A stretch of DNA of 59,836 nucleotides from a virus, in IMG/VR virus record IMGVR_UViG_3300046791_000436, positions 1-59,836 of that record; one strand, 5' to 3'. The notes below the pieces were generated by a model that searched no databases, was not told where the DNA came from, and saw only the letters and a program-made list of their open reading frames with translations. How positions within the stretch are numbered: the stretch's first letter is position 1; each line of letters begins with the position of its first letter. The translations under genes and the position numbers were made by a program. This document shows positions 50,307 through 58,103 of this stretch, one piece after another.

Positions 50307-50560
50307 GGTGCCACCGAGATAGCGAACGTCTCGCTCCAGCCGCCGGCGTCCTCGATGTCGCCACCTTCTGCGTCGGCGGGCACGGTCTCCTCCCAGCAGT
50401 TGTCCGAAGCACTCGTCACGGTGTGCGAGAACTTCTGACCGCCAGGGTCCCAGGTGCCGTTCAGCGTCGTCGGCAGTTGCACACCGTCGAGGCTGAAGCA
50501 GAACTTCACCTTGTCGCCAGGGACGCACGGATCGGGGTCTTGTGTGATGTGCTGGGTCAT
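50303..50560 (-). CDS. Small beta-sandwich protein, 85 aa
   Basis: Starts at an ATGA overlap with AGAGG upstream. Sequence CVPGDKVKFCFSLDGVQLPT, TWDPGGQKFSHTVTS suggests an immunoglobulin-like sandwich with two to three Cys. Function unknown. Confidence 0.6.
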   Translation of the reverse strand: MTQHITQDPDPCVPGDKVKFCFSLDGVQLPTTLNGTWDPGGQKFSHTVTSASDNCWEETVPADAEGGDIEDAGGWSETFAISVAP

Positions 50561-50850
50561 CGGAGAGCCTCTCGCGCGATTTTCTCGCGCGCGTTGCGCT
50601 CCATGATAGCACCTCTAGCACTGGCCCGCTCGTTATAGGCTCGCATGGCGCCGATGGCTTCTAGCATCTGACGCTGCAGATGCACGACACACGCCTCTGG
50701 ATTGGCATCGATTCGAAGGTTCTCGATGTTCTGCTCGAAAGTCTGCTCACGCGCCATGGTGCCGTTCCAGTTGTGGATGACGTAAACAGACACACAGCAA
50801 GTCAAGACAGAGCAACCAAACCAGACAGCCACGCCTCGCAACCATCGCAT
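50557..50850 (-). CDS. Single-pass membrane protein with cytoplasmic/periplasmic helix (Rz-like candidate)
   Basis: 97 residues from the ATG at 50850 (GGAGAG upstream). A farther ATG at 50928 would overlap the holin candidate by 59 nt. Membrane segment GVAVWFGCSVLTCCVSVYVI, then a long charged helix (MLEAIGAMRAYNERASARGA...). N-in, one transmembrane segment and a coiled region fit an inner-membrane spanin. Confidence 0.55.
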   Translation of the reverse strand: MRWLRGVAVWFGCSVLTCCVSVYVIHNWNGTMAREQTFEQNIENLRIDANPEACVVHLQRQMLEAIGAMRAYNERASARGAIMERNAREKIAREALR

Positions 50851-50869
50851 GGCTGTAGCTCTCCATGGG

Positions 50870-51154
50870 CTATTCTTCTCGATGCTTTCTGTCCCCTGCC
50901 ATCTCCGCTCGAAGGAGTTTGAACTCATTGTGCAAGCTCTCCTTCAATGACCGCATTTCGGTCGCGAGATCGCTGGTGGCCTTGGTGTTCTCTCGAATGG
51001 AGATCACGATGTCGCGCCCCACCCACACGAGGAACGCACCGATGCCGACCAGGACGATCGTGAGCAGCCCCAGCACGCCGTAGCGCTCCACGAGAGTCAG
51101 ATCCGGCCCCTGTGAGAGGAAATTGCATGTCCCTACTATGCTCGCAAGGTCCAT
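50870..51154 (-). CDS. Holin-like membrane protein, 94 aa
   Basis: One strong transmembrane segment (YGVLGLLTIVLVGIGAFLVWVG) followed by a charged amphipathic helix (ENTKATSDLATEMRSLKESL), as in XhlA-like and related holins. Located amid membrane proteins and lipoproteins. Confidence 0.6.
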   Translation of the reverse strand: MDLASIVGTCNFLSQGPDLTLVERYGVLGLLTIVLVGIGAFLVWVGRDIVISIRENTKATSDLATEMRSLKESLHNEFKLLRAEMAGDRKHREE

Positions 51155-51157
51155 TCC

Positions 51158-51253
51158 TTACCTCCTGGTGCAGAAGCCAAACACTACGATGCCCAGGGCC
51201 AGCAAGGCCCAGCAAACCGCCCTCCAAGGGAACTGATCCTGACGATTGGACAC
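51158..51253 (-). CDS. Membrane micropeptide, 31 aa, GTG start
   Basis: Starts 5 nt after the previous stop and ends 3 nt before the holin candidate. VSNRQDQFPWRAVCWALLAL... holds a single hydrophobic segment ending FGFCTRR. May be a holin partner or antiholin. Confidence 0.45.
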   Translation of the reverse strand: MSNRQDQFPWRAVCWALLALGIVVFGFCTRR

Positions 51254-51257
51254 AAGG

Positions 51258-51572
51258 CTAGCCGTTGAAGTAGCGGATCGCCTTGATCCCGCTGGTGGTC
51301 TTGATGCGGATCGGAGAAGCCTGGGCATCTGAAAGGGCGACGAGGTAGAGGTAGTAGACCCTTCCATTCCACCACATCGAGAGCAGGTTCCCTGCGTTCC
51401 CGTCCGAGCTGACGGTGCAGAGAGCTCGAACCGTCCCCCCGATGCGGATGTGGAGGTGCTCTTCTTGCGAGTTGATGACCGGGTCGCTGCCTACCGTCGG
51501 GTCGTAGAGACGAACATCCTTCGAGTCCTGGTTCGCGTTGATGCCAGCAGGAACTCGTCGAAGGTAGCCCAT
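51258..51572 (-). CDS. Small beta-rich virion-type protein, 104 aa
   Basis: Starts one base after the previous stop. Alternating strands (HLHIRIGGTVRALCTVSSDG, WWNGRVYYLYLVALS). Member of a leftward run of short beta-rich proteins probably belonging to the virion. Confidence 0.6.
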   Translation of the reverse strand: MGYLRRVPAGINANQDSKDVRLYDPTVGSDPVINSQEEHLHIRIGGTVRALCTVSSDGNAGNLLSMWWNGRVYYLYLVALSDAQASPIRIKTTSGIKAIRYFNG

Positions 51573-51573
51573 C

Positions 51574-52125
51574 TCACCCAGGGACCGGGAGCAGCGTGTT
51601 GACCGACGTGCCGGCGATGTCGGGCGAACCCGCCTTGTATTCGACGACGAAGAACGGTCCGCCCTTGTTGAGCAGGATCGACCACGACCCATTCGAGACG
51701 CTCGAGAGGGTCTCGCCGACGAACGAGTTGTCCTCGGTGCGGAAGATCAGCACGCGCACGCTGCCCAGGGCAGCTCCTGTGGCGTCCCTGCTGACGCCGC
51801 TCAGGATGGTGTTCCCGTTGCCCAGCACTCTCTCGAAGGTCTGGTTGTCGGTCTTCTTGGTGCCTGCAGGGTTGACGATCGCCGTGCTCGTGGGCGTTCG
51901 GTAGCCCCTCCCGACTTCGCAGTAGTTGGACACGTAGGGCGGCGCCATGCCGACGCCGGCGTCGATGAGAGCGCGCGGGCCCGCGAAGGGCACCCCCGGC
52001 CGCGCCAGGTTGGGAGCGATCTGTTGCACCGGAGCTGCCTTGCACTTGCCGAGCAGCTGATACCGGTGGAACGACAACCACCCTGTCGCGGGCGGGAACT
52101 GACAGCCTAGGTCTACCCCGGCCAT
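51574..52125 (-). CDS. Protein with transthyretin/Ig-like C-terminal domain, 183 aa
   Basis: The C-terminal 75 residues (LSGVSRDATGAALGSVRVLI, SNGSWSILLNKGGPFFVVEY) follow the carboxypeptidase-regulatory-like pattern 'l.G.V.D..G.pl.ga.V', common in phage tail appendages. The N-terminus has a Pro/Gly-rich start. Likely a surface or tail appendage. Confidence 0.6.
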   Translation of the reverse strand: MAGVDLGCQFPPATGWLSFHRYQLLGKCKAAPVQQIAPNLARPGVPFAGPRALIDAGVGMAPPYVSNYCEVGRGYRTPTSTAIVNPAGTKKTDNQTFERVLGNGNTILSGVSRDATGAALGSVRVLIFRTEDNSFVGETLSSVSNGSWSILLNKGGPFFVVEYKAGSPDIAGTSVNTLLPVPG

Positions 52126-52126
52126 G

Positions 52127-52678
52127 CTAGTTCACGATGTCCACTTGGTAGTTGTGGACCGTGAACGACCCGGTCGCGACGGTTTGCGTGAAGAACACGT
52201 CGAGCGCGCTGGCCGCCGTGTTGTCCATGCCGGCGCCGACCGCGGGCGTGCCCACGGGGACGTTCAGGAAGCCGTTGCCGCCCACCGTAGGCAGCGGCGA
52301 AGCGATGACCGCTTCCGACGCGAACCACGCCGTGGGGAAGAACGTCGTGGCCGTGGTGATGCCGACAGCGCGGCAGACCAGCAAGCAGTCGAAGATCCAC
52401 GGCACGGTCGTCTTGGCGACGATGTTCAGGTTGAGGGCCAGCGTGTCGAACACGATGGTCGTGCCTGACGAACCCATGCAGATGTCGAAGCGTGCCGTGC
52501 CTGGCGTGGTGACCGCGCACGAGATGCGCCCCGACATCTTGATGTGCAGACCTCGCCCAACGTAGAAGAAGCTGTTGGGCAGGATGATGCGGTTCGCTGT
52601 CGGGATGCAAGAAGCTCGCGCCGCCCCGGTGAGGGTTGGCCCGTCGGTCGAGCTGAGAACGATGGTTTCGCGTGCCAT
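52127..52678 (-). CDS. Beta-sandwich phage protein, 183 aa
   Basis: MARETIVLSSTDGPTLTGAA, then alternating strands and FFYVGRGLHIKMSGRISCAV. A 'jelly-roll' style composition seen in conserved phage proteins near tail fibres. Function unknown; virion role inferred. Confidence 0.6.
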   Translation of the reverse strand: MARETIVLSSTDGPTLTGAARASCIPTANRIILPNSFFYVGRGLHIKMSGRISCAVTTPGTARFDICMGSSGTTIVFDTLALNLNIVAKTTVPWIFDCLLVCRAVGITTATTFFPTAWFASEAVIASPLPTVGGNGFLNVPVGTPAVGAGMDNTAASALDVFFTQTVATGSFTVHNYQVDIVN

Positions 52679-52681
52679 AGA

Positions 52682-52948
52682 TTAGAGGTCGGTGCGGAGC
52701 CAGATCTGACCATCCACTGGCGAAGAAGGATCGCTAGTGAGGTTTTGGATCACGAACTGAAGAGCTTGATGTTGGTTGAACTCGAGATCGATGCTGAGAC
52801 CTGAGCCATCGAAAAGAGCCTTCAACTGCGTGAGGGTTACTCTGCGCGTCTTGGGAAGGCCGGCAACGAGCTGTGAGATCAGCGCGAGGTCCGAGCCGCT
52901 GAGGGCTTGCCCGGCCGCAGGAACCGCTGAGAATGCCGTGTCTGCCAT
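52682..52948 (-). CDS. Small tail-tip type protein, 88 aa
   Basis: Start 4 nt after the preceding gene. FSAVPAAGQALSGSDLALIS and KTRRVTLTQLKALFDGS are followed by 'PVDGQIWLRTDL', a typical closing phrase in phage structural proteins ('p..G.iWyrtd...'). Role unknown. Confidence 0.6.
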   Translation of the reverse strand: MADTAFSAVPAAGQALSGSDLALISQLVAGLPKTRRVTLTQLKALFDGSGLSIDLEFNQHQALQFVIQNLTSDPSSPVDGQIWLRTDL

Positions 52949-52951
52949 GGC

Positions 52952-53140
52952 TCAGGTCTCGATCAGGATGTTGTCCGGGCCGGGGATGTCGAACTCGGCG
53001 AGGATGTATTCGCCGTCGTCGGTGAGCAGCTTGTCGACGCCAGGAGGCAAGGGGACGGCGTCGGTGCTGTCGTAGGCGAAGGCCACAGCGCCGATCGAGA
53101 GACCGAGGCTCAGACCGAAGGCTGCAGCGGGGAGGCTCAC
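52952..53140 (-). CDS. Hypothetical protein, 62 aa, GTG start
   Basis: GTGA overlap. Hydrophobic start (LPAAAFGLSLGLSIGAVAFA), then an acidic C-terminal part. The hydrophobic start could be a membrane segment or a buried strand. Confidence 0.5.
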   Translation of the reverse strand: MSLPAAAFGLSLGLSIGAVAFAYDSTDAVPLPPGVDKLLTDDGEYILAEFDIPGPDNILIET

Positions 53141-53481
53141 ACGTCCTCGATGACGGCGACGATCTCGTTGGCGACGGAAGCTCCGTAGTATTCCGTCTGG
53201 CCTGGCGAGAGAGGTCGTCCGTTGGCCTTGGCGTTTGCGAGGGTCTGGCCGGTGGTGACCGTCGCGTTGATCGTCACCCAGACACGCTTGGTGGACGCTG
53301 GGTCGACCGAGATGCGCCACACGTCGCCGGGGCTGGCCGTCAGCGTCGTGACCTGCGTGGTGCTGGGGTTGGTCTTCTCCTCACCCGTCGCCGAGATCGC
53401 CGACTGCGGGATCGGCATCAGGTAACCGCCCGCTATCGCCGAGCCGGCGTTGACCTTCGTGATGTGTGTTTTGCTGGACAT
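53137..53481 (-). CDS. Beta-rich protein, 114 aa
   Basis: Starts within the end of the next upstream gene (100-nt overlap). Thr/Val-rich strands (STTQVTTLTASPGDVWRISV, KRVWVTINATVTTGQTLANA). Probable virion component. Confidence 0.6.
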   Translation of the reverse strand: MSSKTHITKVNAGSAIAGGYLMPIPQSAISATGEEKTNPSTTQVTTLTASPGDVWRISVDPASTKRVWVTINATVTTGQTLANAKANGRPLSPGQTEYYGASVANEIVAVIEDV

Positions 53482-54238
53482 GGTTGGGGGCTTTCGCTAG
53501 CAGGAGGACCATCTCCCGGTGTCCCTTGTCGGGGTCCTGGAAGTTCAGCCCCTGGAGCGTAGAGATTTGCCGCAAAGCCGCAAGCTCGACACGAGGATCG
53601 AGTGCTCTTTTCGCTCGATGGGCGACTTTTTCGAGGCGTGCGACCGCCAGAGAGCGTTCCTCGTCGGAGGTGACCTCCGAGAGCTCGCGCAGGTAGGCGT
53701 AGGGCAGCGACAGGAAGTCCCGGCGCTCGAGTTGGTGGAGAGGGCCCAGGATCGCCTGCATGCGCCGAAGGGCTTGGTGGCGGCCTCCGTTGACCAAAGC
53801 GCGACCGACGATCGGGAGCCAGCTGGCTTCGAAGTCCAGCAGAGCTGCTTGGGAAGGGAAGAACTCTTCGAAGTGCGGTGGCTCGAACCAGTGCAGGACC
53901 GGATCTTCTGGGCTGATGCCGATCTGCAATGCCGTGTAGCCGTGGAGAAGGCTCTGGTCGTCGGAGTCTTTGAGGGGGTGGTCGTGAGGGAGAGGCAGCC
54001 GAGATTCGAGCAGAGGGGGCTGGTTCTCGAAGCGACTGGAGTCGGCTTCGTTGAGGCTCTGTCCGCTGACGATCAGCTGCCGCTGCGCGAGGATCGCTCG
54101 CGTCGTTCTGTAGCAGAGGGCCAGGAACCGCCTGCCGAGATAGTCCGGGTCTTCCGGATCTAGGCGGAAAAGGCTACGTGGAGTGCGAGCCCACCTGCTC
54201 GCAGGGTCTGGTCCAACAGCCGAAGCACTGAGATCCAC
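53381..54238 (-). CDS. Hypothetical protein, 285 aa
   Basis: Plausible from about residue 22 on (SLFRLDPEDPDYLGRRFLAL); the first residues overlap the upstream gene and look like a shadow, so the true start may lie near 54170 at a non-standard codon. Middle: HWFEPPHFEEFFPSQAALLD. C-terminal helices rich in Arg/Glu. Not recognised. Confidence 0.55.
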   Translation of the reverse strand: MDLSASAVGPDPASRWARTPRSLFRLDPEDPDYLGRRFLALCYRTTRAILAQRQLIVSGQSLNEADSSRFENQPPLLESRLPLPHDHPLKDSDDQSLLHGYTALQIGISPEDPVLHWFEPPHFEEFFPSQAALLDFEASWLPIVGRALVNGGRHQALRRMQAILGPLHQLERRDFLSLPYAYLRELSEVTSDEERSLAVARLEKVAHRAKRALDPRVELAALRQISTLQGLNFQDPDKGHREMVLLLAKAPNHVQQNTHHEGQRRLGDSGRLPDADPAVGDLGDG

Positions 54239-54387
54239 TTTTCTTCTGGGGACGTTGACTGGTCGAGGATCAGGATCCTGATGTCCTCGATCGACTTGTT
54301 GAAGGTCGAACGAGGGATCGGTCCGATGGTCCCGTAAAGGCTCTCCCCTGTCAAGACCGTGATGGGGATCGGCCGAATGAGGCTCAT
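54160..54387 (-). CDS. Hypothetical protein, 75 aa
   Basis: ATGA overlap with the upstream gene. MSLIRPIPITVLTGESLYGT, then a helix (EEKWISVLRLLDQTLRAGGL). Unknown. Confidence 0.6.
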   Translation of the reverse strand: MSLIRPIPITVLTGESLYGTIGPIPRSTFNKSIEDIRILILDQSTSPEEKWISVLRLLDQTLRAGGLALHVAFSA

Positions 54388-54833
54388 TCGAAGTAGGCCA
54401 CGGCTTGTCTGACCGCTTCCGAAGAGGTGTCGAACTCTGCGGCTACCAAAAGCATGTCTTTGGTGAGCAACCAGCATTGGTAGATCTGTGCCATGCGTCG
54501 AAGAGCGCCTCCGGCCGGTCTGCCTCTGCCGTTTACGACCAGATCCAGGTTCTCGAGAGCGCAGTTGGAGTTGTTGCCGTCTTTTGCTCTCAGAGTGGTG
54601 CATCCGTTCTCGTTCCAGCTCGGCATCCACGCATCTGCTACCAAAGTTCTAGTCATCACTGACGAGTTGCGGTATTTCACCGAAGGATGTGAGCTGACGA
54701 GGGTCTGTTTGATCTTGTGGACCCTCAAAACAGTGCCATTTTCGTCAGCAAAGAGGTCTGGAATGGGTCCGCAACGACGAAAACGAGTCGTTTTTCCGTC
54801 GGCGTCCACGAGCAAAAGGTCTGTTTCGAGCAT
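54384..54833 (-). CDS. Degenerate HNH/NUMOD-like protein with C-terminal HTH
   Basis: 149 residues. NGTVLRVHKIKQTLV... MTRTLVADAWMPSWNENGC, followed by AKDGNNSNCALENLDLV, has the NUMOD4-HNH order ('..v..HkDGn..NN.leNL') but with Ala in place of the key His, so nuclease activity is doubtful. The last 35 residues (LTKDMLLVAAEFDTSSEAVR) look like a helix-turn-helix. It may have become a DNA-binding regulator of the leftward operon it opens. Confidence 0.65.
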   Translation of the reverse strand: MLETDLLLVDADGKTTRFRRCGPIPDLFADENGTVLRVHKIKQTLVSSHPSVKYRNSSVMTRTLVADAWMPSWNENGCTTLRAKDGNNSNCALENLDLVVNGRGRPAGGALRRMAQIYQCWLLTKDMLLVAAEFDTSSEAVRQAVAYFE

Positions 54834-54856
54834 GTTTTGGGACCTGAATCTGAGCG

Positions 54857-54884
54857 TTTTTACTACCTAGAGCCTGCTTTTCAA
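54857..54884 (-). promoter_or_regulatory. Candidate leftward promoter
   Basis: On the minus strand TTGAAA (54884-54879), 16-nt spacer, TAAAAA (54862-54857), about 24 nt before the ATG at 54833. The surrounding 60 bp are AT-rich compared with the genes. Confidence 0.3.
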
Positions 54885-55095
54885 GCCTTTTTCGACTGTT
54901 TTTGCTGCCTCGAGTGAGGTGAAAATGGCCTGTTTTATTGCTGCTGGGCTACTTTTTGGCCCGAAATGCTGCTGCCGAAGCCTCTGTCGCTGGAAAGAAA
55001 CGCCTGAATATTACTACCGAGGCCTGTTTGGCGAATATTATTGCTAGAGAGAAACGCAGGGAAAAGTTGTGAGGAGGCACAGCTAGTAGAGCGCG
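54885..55095. other. Gene-free AT-richer stretch between leftward genes
   Basis: About 210 bp with T-runs and no convincing ORF on either strand. It separates the GC-rich gene at 55103 from the gene starting at 54833 and probably holds the promoter of the latter. Confidence 0.6.
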
Positions 55096-55117
55096 CAGGC
55101 CGCTACGTAGCGGCCTG
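55096..55117. terminator. 22-bp perfect palindrome overlapping the stop codon of the leftward gene
   Basis: Fully self-complementary; extended on both sides by further pairs after one G-T (out to about 55092 and 55121). The stop codon of the gene at 55103 lies at its centre. Could be a terminator hairpin or a protein binding site; there is no clear U-tail. Confidence 0.45.
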
Positions 55118-56149
55118 TGCGAGCACCTTCGTCGCGATGAAAGCACCGCGGCGGTCGAGTCCCTTGGAGAGAAGGGCGAGGATGCGCGGCCTTGCTTCCG
55201 AAAGGGCGCGTCGTTCGTTGTCCGTCAACGTCAGTTCGCCGCTGCCGCCGAGGAGCTTGCCCATGGCCACGGCAGAACGCTCGCCGGTCGTTCCGCCGAT
55301 GCATTCCCGGAGGTAGCGAATGACGTTGTCTGGTGAGTAGGCGTCAGAGCTGCCGAACGTCGCCAGCGAATCGACGATGCCAGCGGTCCGCTTGCGCGCT
55401 GCCCTTGCTTCGCGATCGGCGAGATTGCGCGCGGTGCGCCGCAGGAAGGCGAACGGCCAGACGCACGGTCCCCCCTTCTTTCGTGCGGCGCCCTTGCGCA
55501 CGCGGCCGGTGCGAAGTTCTTCCACCGCGGCCGGCGGGAGATTGCATCCCGTCTCTCGTTCCCACAGAAGGGCGAGCGCATCCTGGTATTCCTCATGCCC
55601 GGGCGCCGCATGCGTGGTGCCGGACGTGCGCCGCTGGCCGTTCGTCCACTTTCTCTCGGCACGGTGGCCCAGCACGAAGAAACGCGCGACGGTGTCGAAG
55701 GAAACCGACAGTCCGCTTGCGGGATCGAAGACGGCGAGCATCGCCGCGCGCAGTTCGTTCTGCCCCTCTGGCGAGGTAAGGTAGGAACGTTCCTCGGGCG
55801 AGCGCTTGCCCCGCTTCGCATGCTGCTGAAGAATCGGGGGGAGAAGGGCGAGCGCTGCCGCGAGCGTTCCGCTGACGGCCGTTCCCCGCTTGTCGATCGG
55901 TGCCCCCTCTCCCATGCCATCGCGGTCGCCCTTGGTTCGCTTCGGCGCCGGGATCGTCAAGGAAGGGCGGAAGGCGCTGTTGCCGTCGATGCCGTTGCCG
56001 TGCACGTTCGGGGCCGGGCGATCCAGGGGAACATCCTGCGGGCCGCTAGGAGCCCTTCCAGCATCGATCGGGGGAAGGGGAAGGGCGAGATTGGCGCGGA
56101 ACGTCGCCATACGGGAAAGACGTAGGGCGAGGATGGGAAGGTCGGTCAT
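55103..56149 (-). CDS. Unknown GC-rich protein, 348 aa
   Basis: The start is uncertain: ATGs at 56227, 56149 and 56110 are all without a ribosome binding site; 56149 (MTDLPILALRLSRM) is used. Pro/Arg/Gly-rich N-terminal 90 residues, then a helical body: ELRAAMLAVFDPASGLSVSF, VARFFVLGHRAERKW, DALALLWERETGCNLPPAAV, NVIRYLRECIGGT. Codon use is more GC-rich than its neighbours. It borders the hairpin-rich gene-free region and could be an origin-binding or regulatory protein, but nothing in the sequence proves that. Confidence 0.55.
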   Translation of the reverse strand: MTDLPILALRLSRMATFRANLALPLPPIDAGRAPSGPQDVPLDRPAPNVHGNGIDGNSAFRPSLTIPAPKRTKGDRDGMGEGAPIDKRGTAVSGTLAAALALLPPILQQHAKRGKRSPEERSYLTSPEGQNELRAAMLAVFDPASGLSVSFDTVARFFVLGHRAERKWTNGQRRTSGTTHAAPGHEEYQDALALLWERETGCNLPPAAVEELRTGRVRKGAARKKGGPCVWPFAFLRRTARNLADREARAARKRTAGIVDSLATFGSSDAYSPDNVIRYLRECIGGTTGERSAVAMGKLLGGSGELTLTDNERRALSEARPRILALLSKGLDRRGAFIATKVLAQAAT

Positions 56150-56395
56150 TCGGTCGGTCGCTTGGGTAAGGCGCGGGCGGGATGCTCGCGCGCACGACGG
56201 TAACGTTCCGGAACGTTCGGTCCCCACCGCATTATTAGAGGTTATACAATTCCGTTACCTTGCCAGGCTAGCAAGATTCAAGCCAGGAATTGTTCCTTGC
56301 CGATTCCTGGCCGACGGGCGAACGTTGACCGGCGTTCGGGCCCTACTAGGTGGAGGTAGCGCGCTGCGGCGCGCGGCAGACGAGTGTGCGGTGCG

Positions 56396-56425
56396 GCGCA
56401 CGGTTGGTTACGGCCAACCGTGCGC
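56396..56425. repeat. 12-bp perfect hairpin
   Basis: Left arm 56396-56407, 6-nt loop, right arm 56414-56425. Strong cruciform or RNA hairpin in the gene-free region. Confidence 0.85.
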
Positions 56426-56434
56426 TGCGGCGCC

Positions 56435-56457
56435 TTTTCGGGAAAAAATCCCGAAAA
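56435..56457. terminator. Symmetric hairpin TTTTCGGGA / TCCCGAAAA
   Basis: 9-bp stem with AAAAA loop, flanked by T's on one side and A's on the other, so it could end transcripts in either direction. Confidence 0.5.
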
Positions 56458-57013
56458 CAGGCTCGTTTACCTTCAGGCGCAAGACACAATTAGCTCCCTG
56501 GACTGGGTTTGGGACTGAAATCGCGACTCATTACGGTTCTCAGTCTATCCCGCGAGGTCGAGTTAATATTGTATTGCTAGGACTTAGCCCCTTACCAGGA
56601 CTGGACTTAGGTCTGCTGAGAGGGGGGGTCTGTCCGTTAGAAGTTCTACCTCTGTTTTACCGGGAGGTGGGACCGACCCCGAGTAAGGGTCAACTCTAAA
56701 AATAGGGGGTTGACTAACCGGCAGGATCTAGGTCCGGTTTTAACGTAGTCCCTCTGGGTCACAAGTAGCAATAAAACTGAGTTGAAACTTTTTACTGCAA
56801 CTTGCTCTCATCCTCTCCCCAACTACACGGCCGCCAAACGACTTACCGCAGGTAAAATGGACGGCTGTCAGTAGTAAAGAGACCACCTCAAGATTTGATG
56901 AAGACCGTGCGTTTCGGCATTTATTCGGATAATGCCAGACTTCGACCCTTCGTCTAAAACAATTCTCGTTCGTCTACTCCTACCGTGCCAGTGGCACAGG
57001 ACTTGCTACAGAA

Positions 57014-57154
57014 ATGCCCTCCGCCGCAATCTGTGACCACGACTTCGTGGTCGTTTTCACGCCGGCCGGCGCCGTCGTGCATCAGGAGGGGGACTCGGTC
57101 CCGCTCACCTCGGCTGGCGTTGTCCGGCTGCAGGCCCTCGGCTACGGTCTCTGA
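57014..57154 (+). CDS. Possible mini-protein, 46 aa
   Basis: First plausible rightward frame after the control region: MPSAAICDHDFVVVFTPAGA..., two hydrophobic beta strands and a helix. No good ribosome binding site; a distant AGGA only. Confidence 0.4.
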   Translation: MPSAAICDHDFVVVFTPAGAVVHQEGDSVPLTSAGVVRLQALGYGL

Positions 57155-57255
57155 TCGGTCTCGGAGCAGGCCCCCGACGACTCTCCCGCCCGCTTCCATC
57201 GCGGGCCTGGCGAAAGCCCTGGGAGCTGTCATCGCCGGCCTGCTCGGAGGTCGCC

Positions 57256-57453
57256 ATGACCAAGAACCCAGAACTCGAGGCCAAACTGGCCGCCTTGCTC
57301 GAGGAACTCGACAAGATCCCAGCCTCACCAGACGATGCTGATCTCTGGGAGGAAGAAGGAAAACGACAGGACACGGCAGCTGGACTTTGCCACACCATCC
57401 TTCGGCACGTCAATCGTGACGGTCTTGGTGGATGTCGTCTCTGCCGCAGTTAG
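57256..57453 (+). CDS. Hypothetical protein, 65 aa
   Basis: GGAGGT sits 5 nt before the ATG, one of the best sites in the genome. N-terminal helix (KNPELEAKLAALLEELDKIP), acidic loop, and a C-terminal end GLGGCRLCRS with a CxxC. Early-operon protein of unknown role. Confidence 0.7.
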   Translation: MTKNPELEAKLAALLEELDKIPASPDDADLWEEEGKRQDTAAGLCHTILRHVNRDGLGGCRLCRS

Positions 57454-57578
57454 AAACGGCTCTGGAAAGAGCGCACGAATACCCAACCTCTCGGCAGGCG
57501 CATCGCCCGGCAGAGGACCTTCGTGTGCTCTTTCGAGTGCCGTCAATTTCGACGCACCCGGAAACCAAGGAAACTTCC

Positions 57579-57971
57579 ATGGCCCATCTGACACTGACCC
57601 CGGCCTACGGTCGGGACTACAAGTCAGCCAAGGCGGTCGAAGTGGACTTGCTCAAGGACAAGGACTTCACGGTGCAGCCGCAAGGTTGCTACGTGAACCT
57701 CGCCCAGCTCGAGCCTGGCCAGACCCTCAACGTGCGTTACCAACGCATGACGAAGGTCGCCGTGTTCAGCACCACCAAGCTCAAGAGCAAGCCACCCCCA
57801 GCGCCGAACGAGGGGGACTTCGACGTATGGCTGAAGAACGTTGGCCGCCAGGTCACCGCTATCTCCGGCCTCACCATCAGCGACTTCGCCGACGCCCCCA
57901 CCAGGGACTGGTTCAACGACGGCTGCACGGCCACCAAGGCCGCCCGGTCGATCGTGAGGAACGACTGGTGA
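57579..57971 (+). CDS. Conserved small phage protein ('LTPAYGRDYKSAKA' type), 130 aa
   Basis: The start at 57579 has AAGGAA upstream, and the family normally begins here (HLTLTPAYGRDYKSAKAVEV); the frame is open back to an ATG at 57432, which would add 49 atypical residues. Middle VNLAQLEPGQTLNVRYQRMT, then an acidic and basic end. Such proteins recur in early regions of many phages; function unknown. Confidence 0.7.
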   Translation: MAHLTLTPAYGRDYKSAKAVEVDLLKDKDFTVQPQGCYVNLAQLEPGQTLNVRYQRMTKVAVFSTTKLKSKPPPAPNEGDFDVWLKNVGRQVTAISGLTISDFADAPTRDWFNDGCTATKAARSIVRNDW

Positions 57972-57975
57972 ACGA

Positions 57976-58101
57976 ATGAAGCACGACGTTCTCTGCGGCT
58001 GCGGCTGGGGACAGCTAGCGGTGCCTGAAGATCAGGTGCCCAACAACTGCCCGGTCTGCGGTTTCGACTTCTGGGCCTACGCCGAGCAAGGGGGGAGCTG
58101 A
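57976..58101 (+). CDS. Rubredoxin-like zinc mini-protein, 41 aa
   Basis: VLCGCGWGQLAV...NNCPVCGFDF gives CxC...CxxC with aromatic residues as in zinc ribbons. Begins 5 nt after the previous gene. Confidence 0.6.
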   Translation: MKHDVLCGCGWGQLAVPEDQVPNNCPVCGFDFWAYAEQGGS

Positions 58102-58103
58102 GC

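Larger units (their letters stand above)
56228..57013. other. Gene-free hairpin-rich region; candidate origin or control region
   Basis: 786 bp between divergent operons, with a mix of AT-rich and very GC-rich parts. Inverted repeats: GCCAGGAAT/ATTCCTGGC (56282-56290 with 56303-56311), a 12-bp hairpin (56396-56407 with 56414-56425) and a 9-bp hairpin with an AAAAA loop (56435-56443 with 56449-56457). Short direct repeats of GGACTTAG at 56580 and 56603. AT-rich segments near 56225-56265 and 56545-56575. Both the leftward and the early rightward promoters must lie here. No convincing ORF. Confidence 0.55.

Noticed and set aside
53519-54163. 214-residue plus-strand frame
   Set aside because: Antisense to a leftward gene within a continuous leftward operon; the minus-strand reading is more protein-like.
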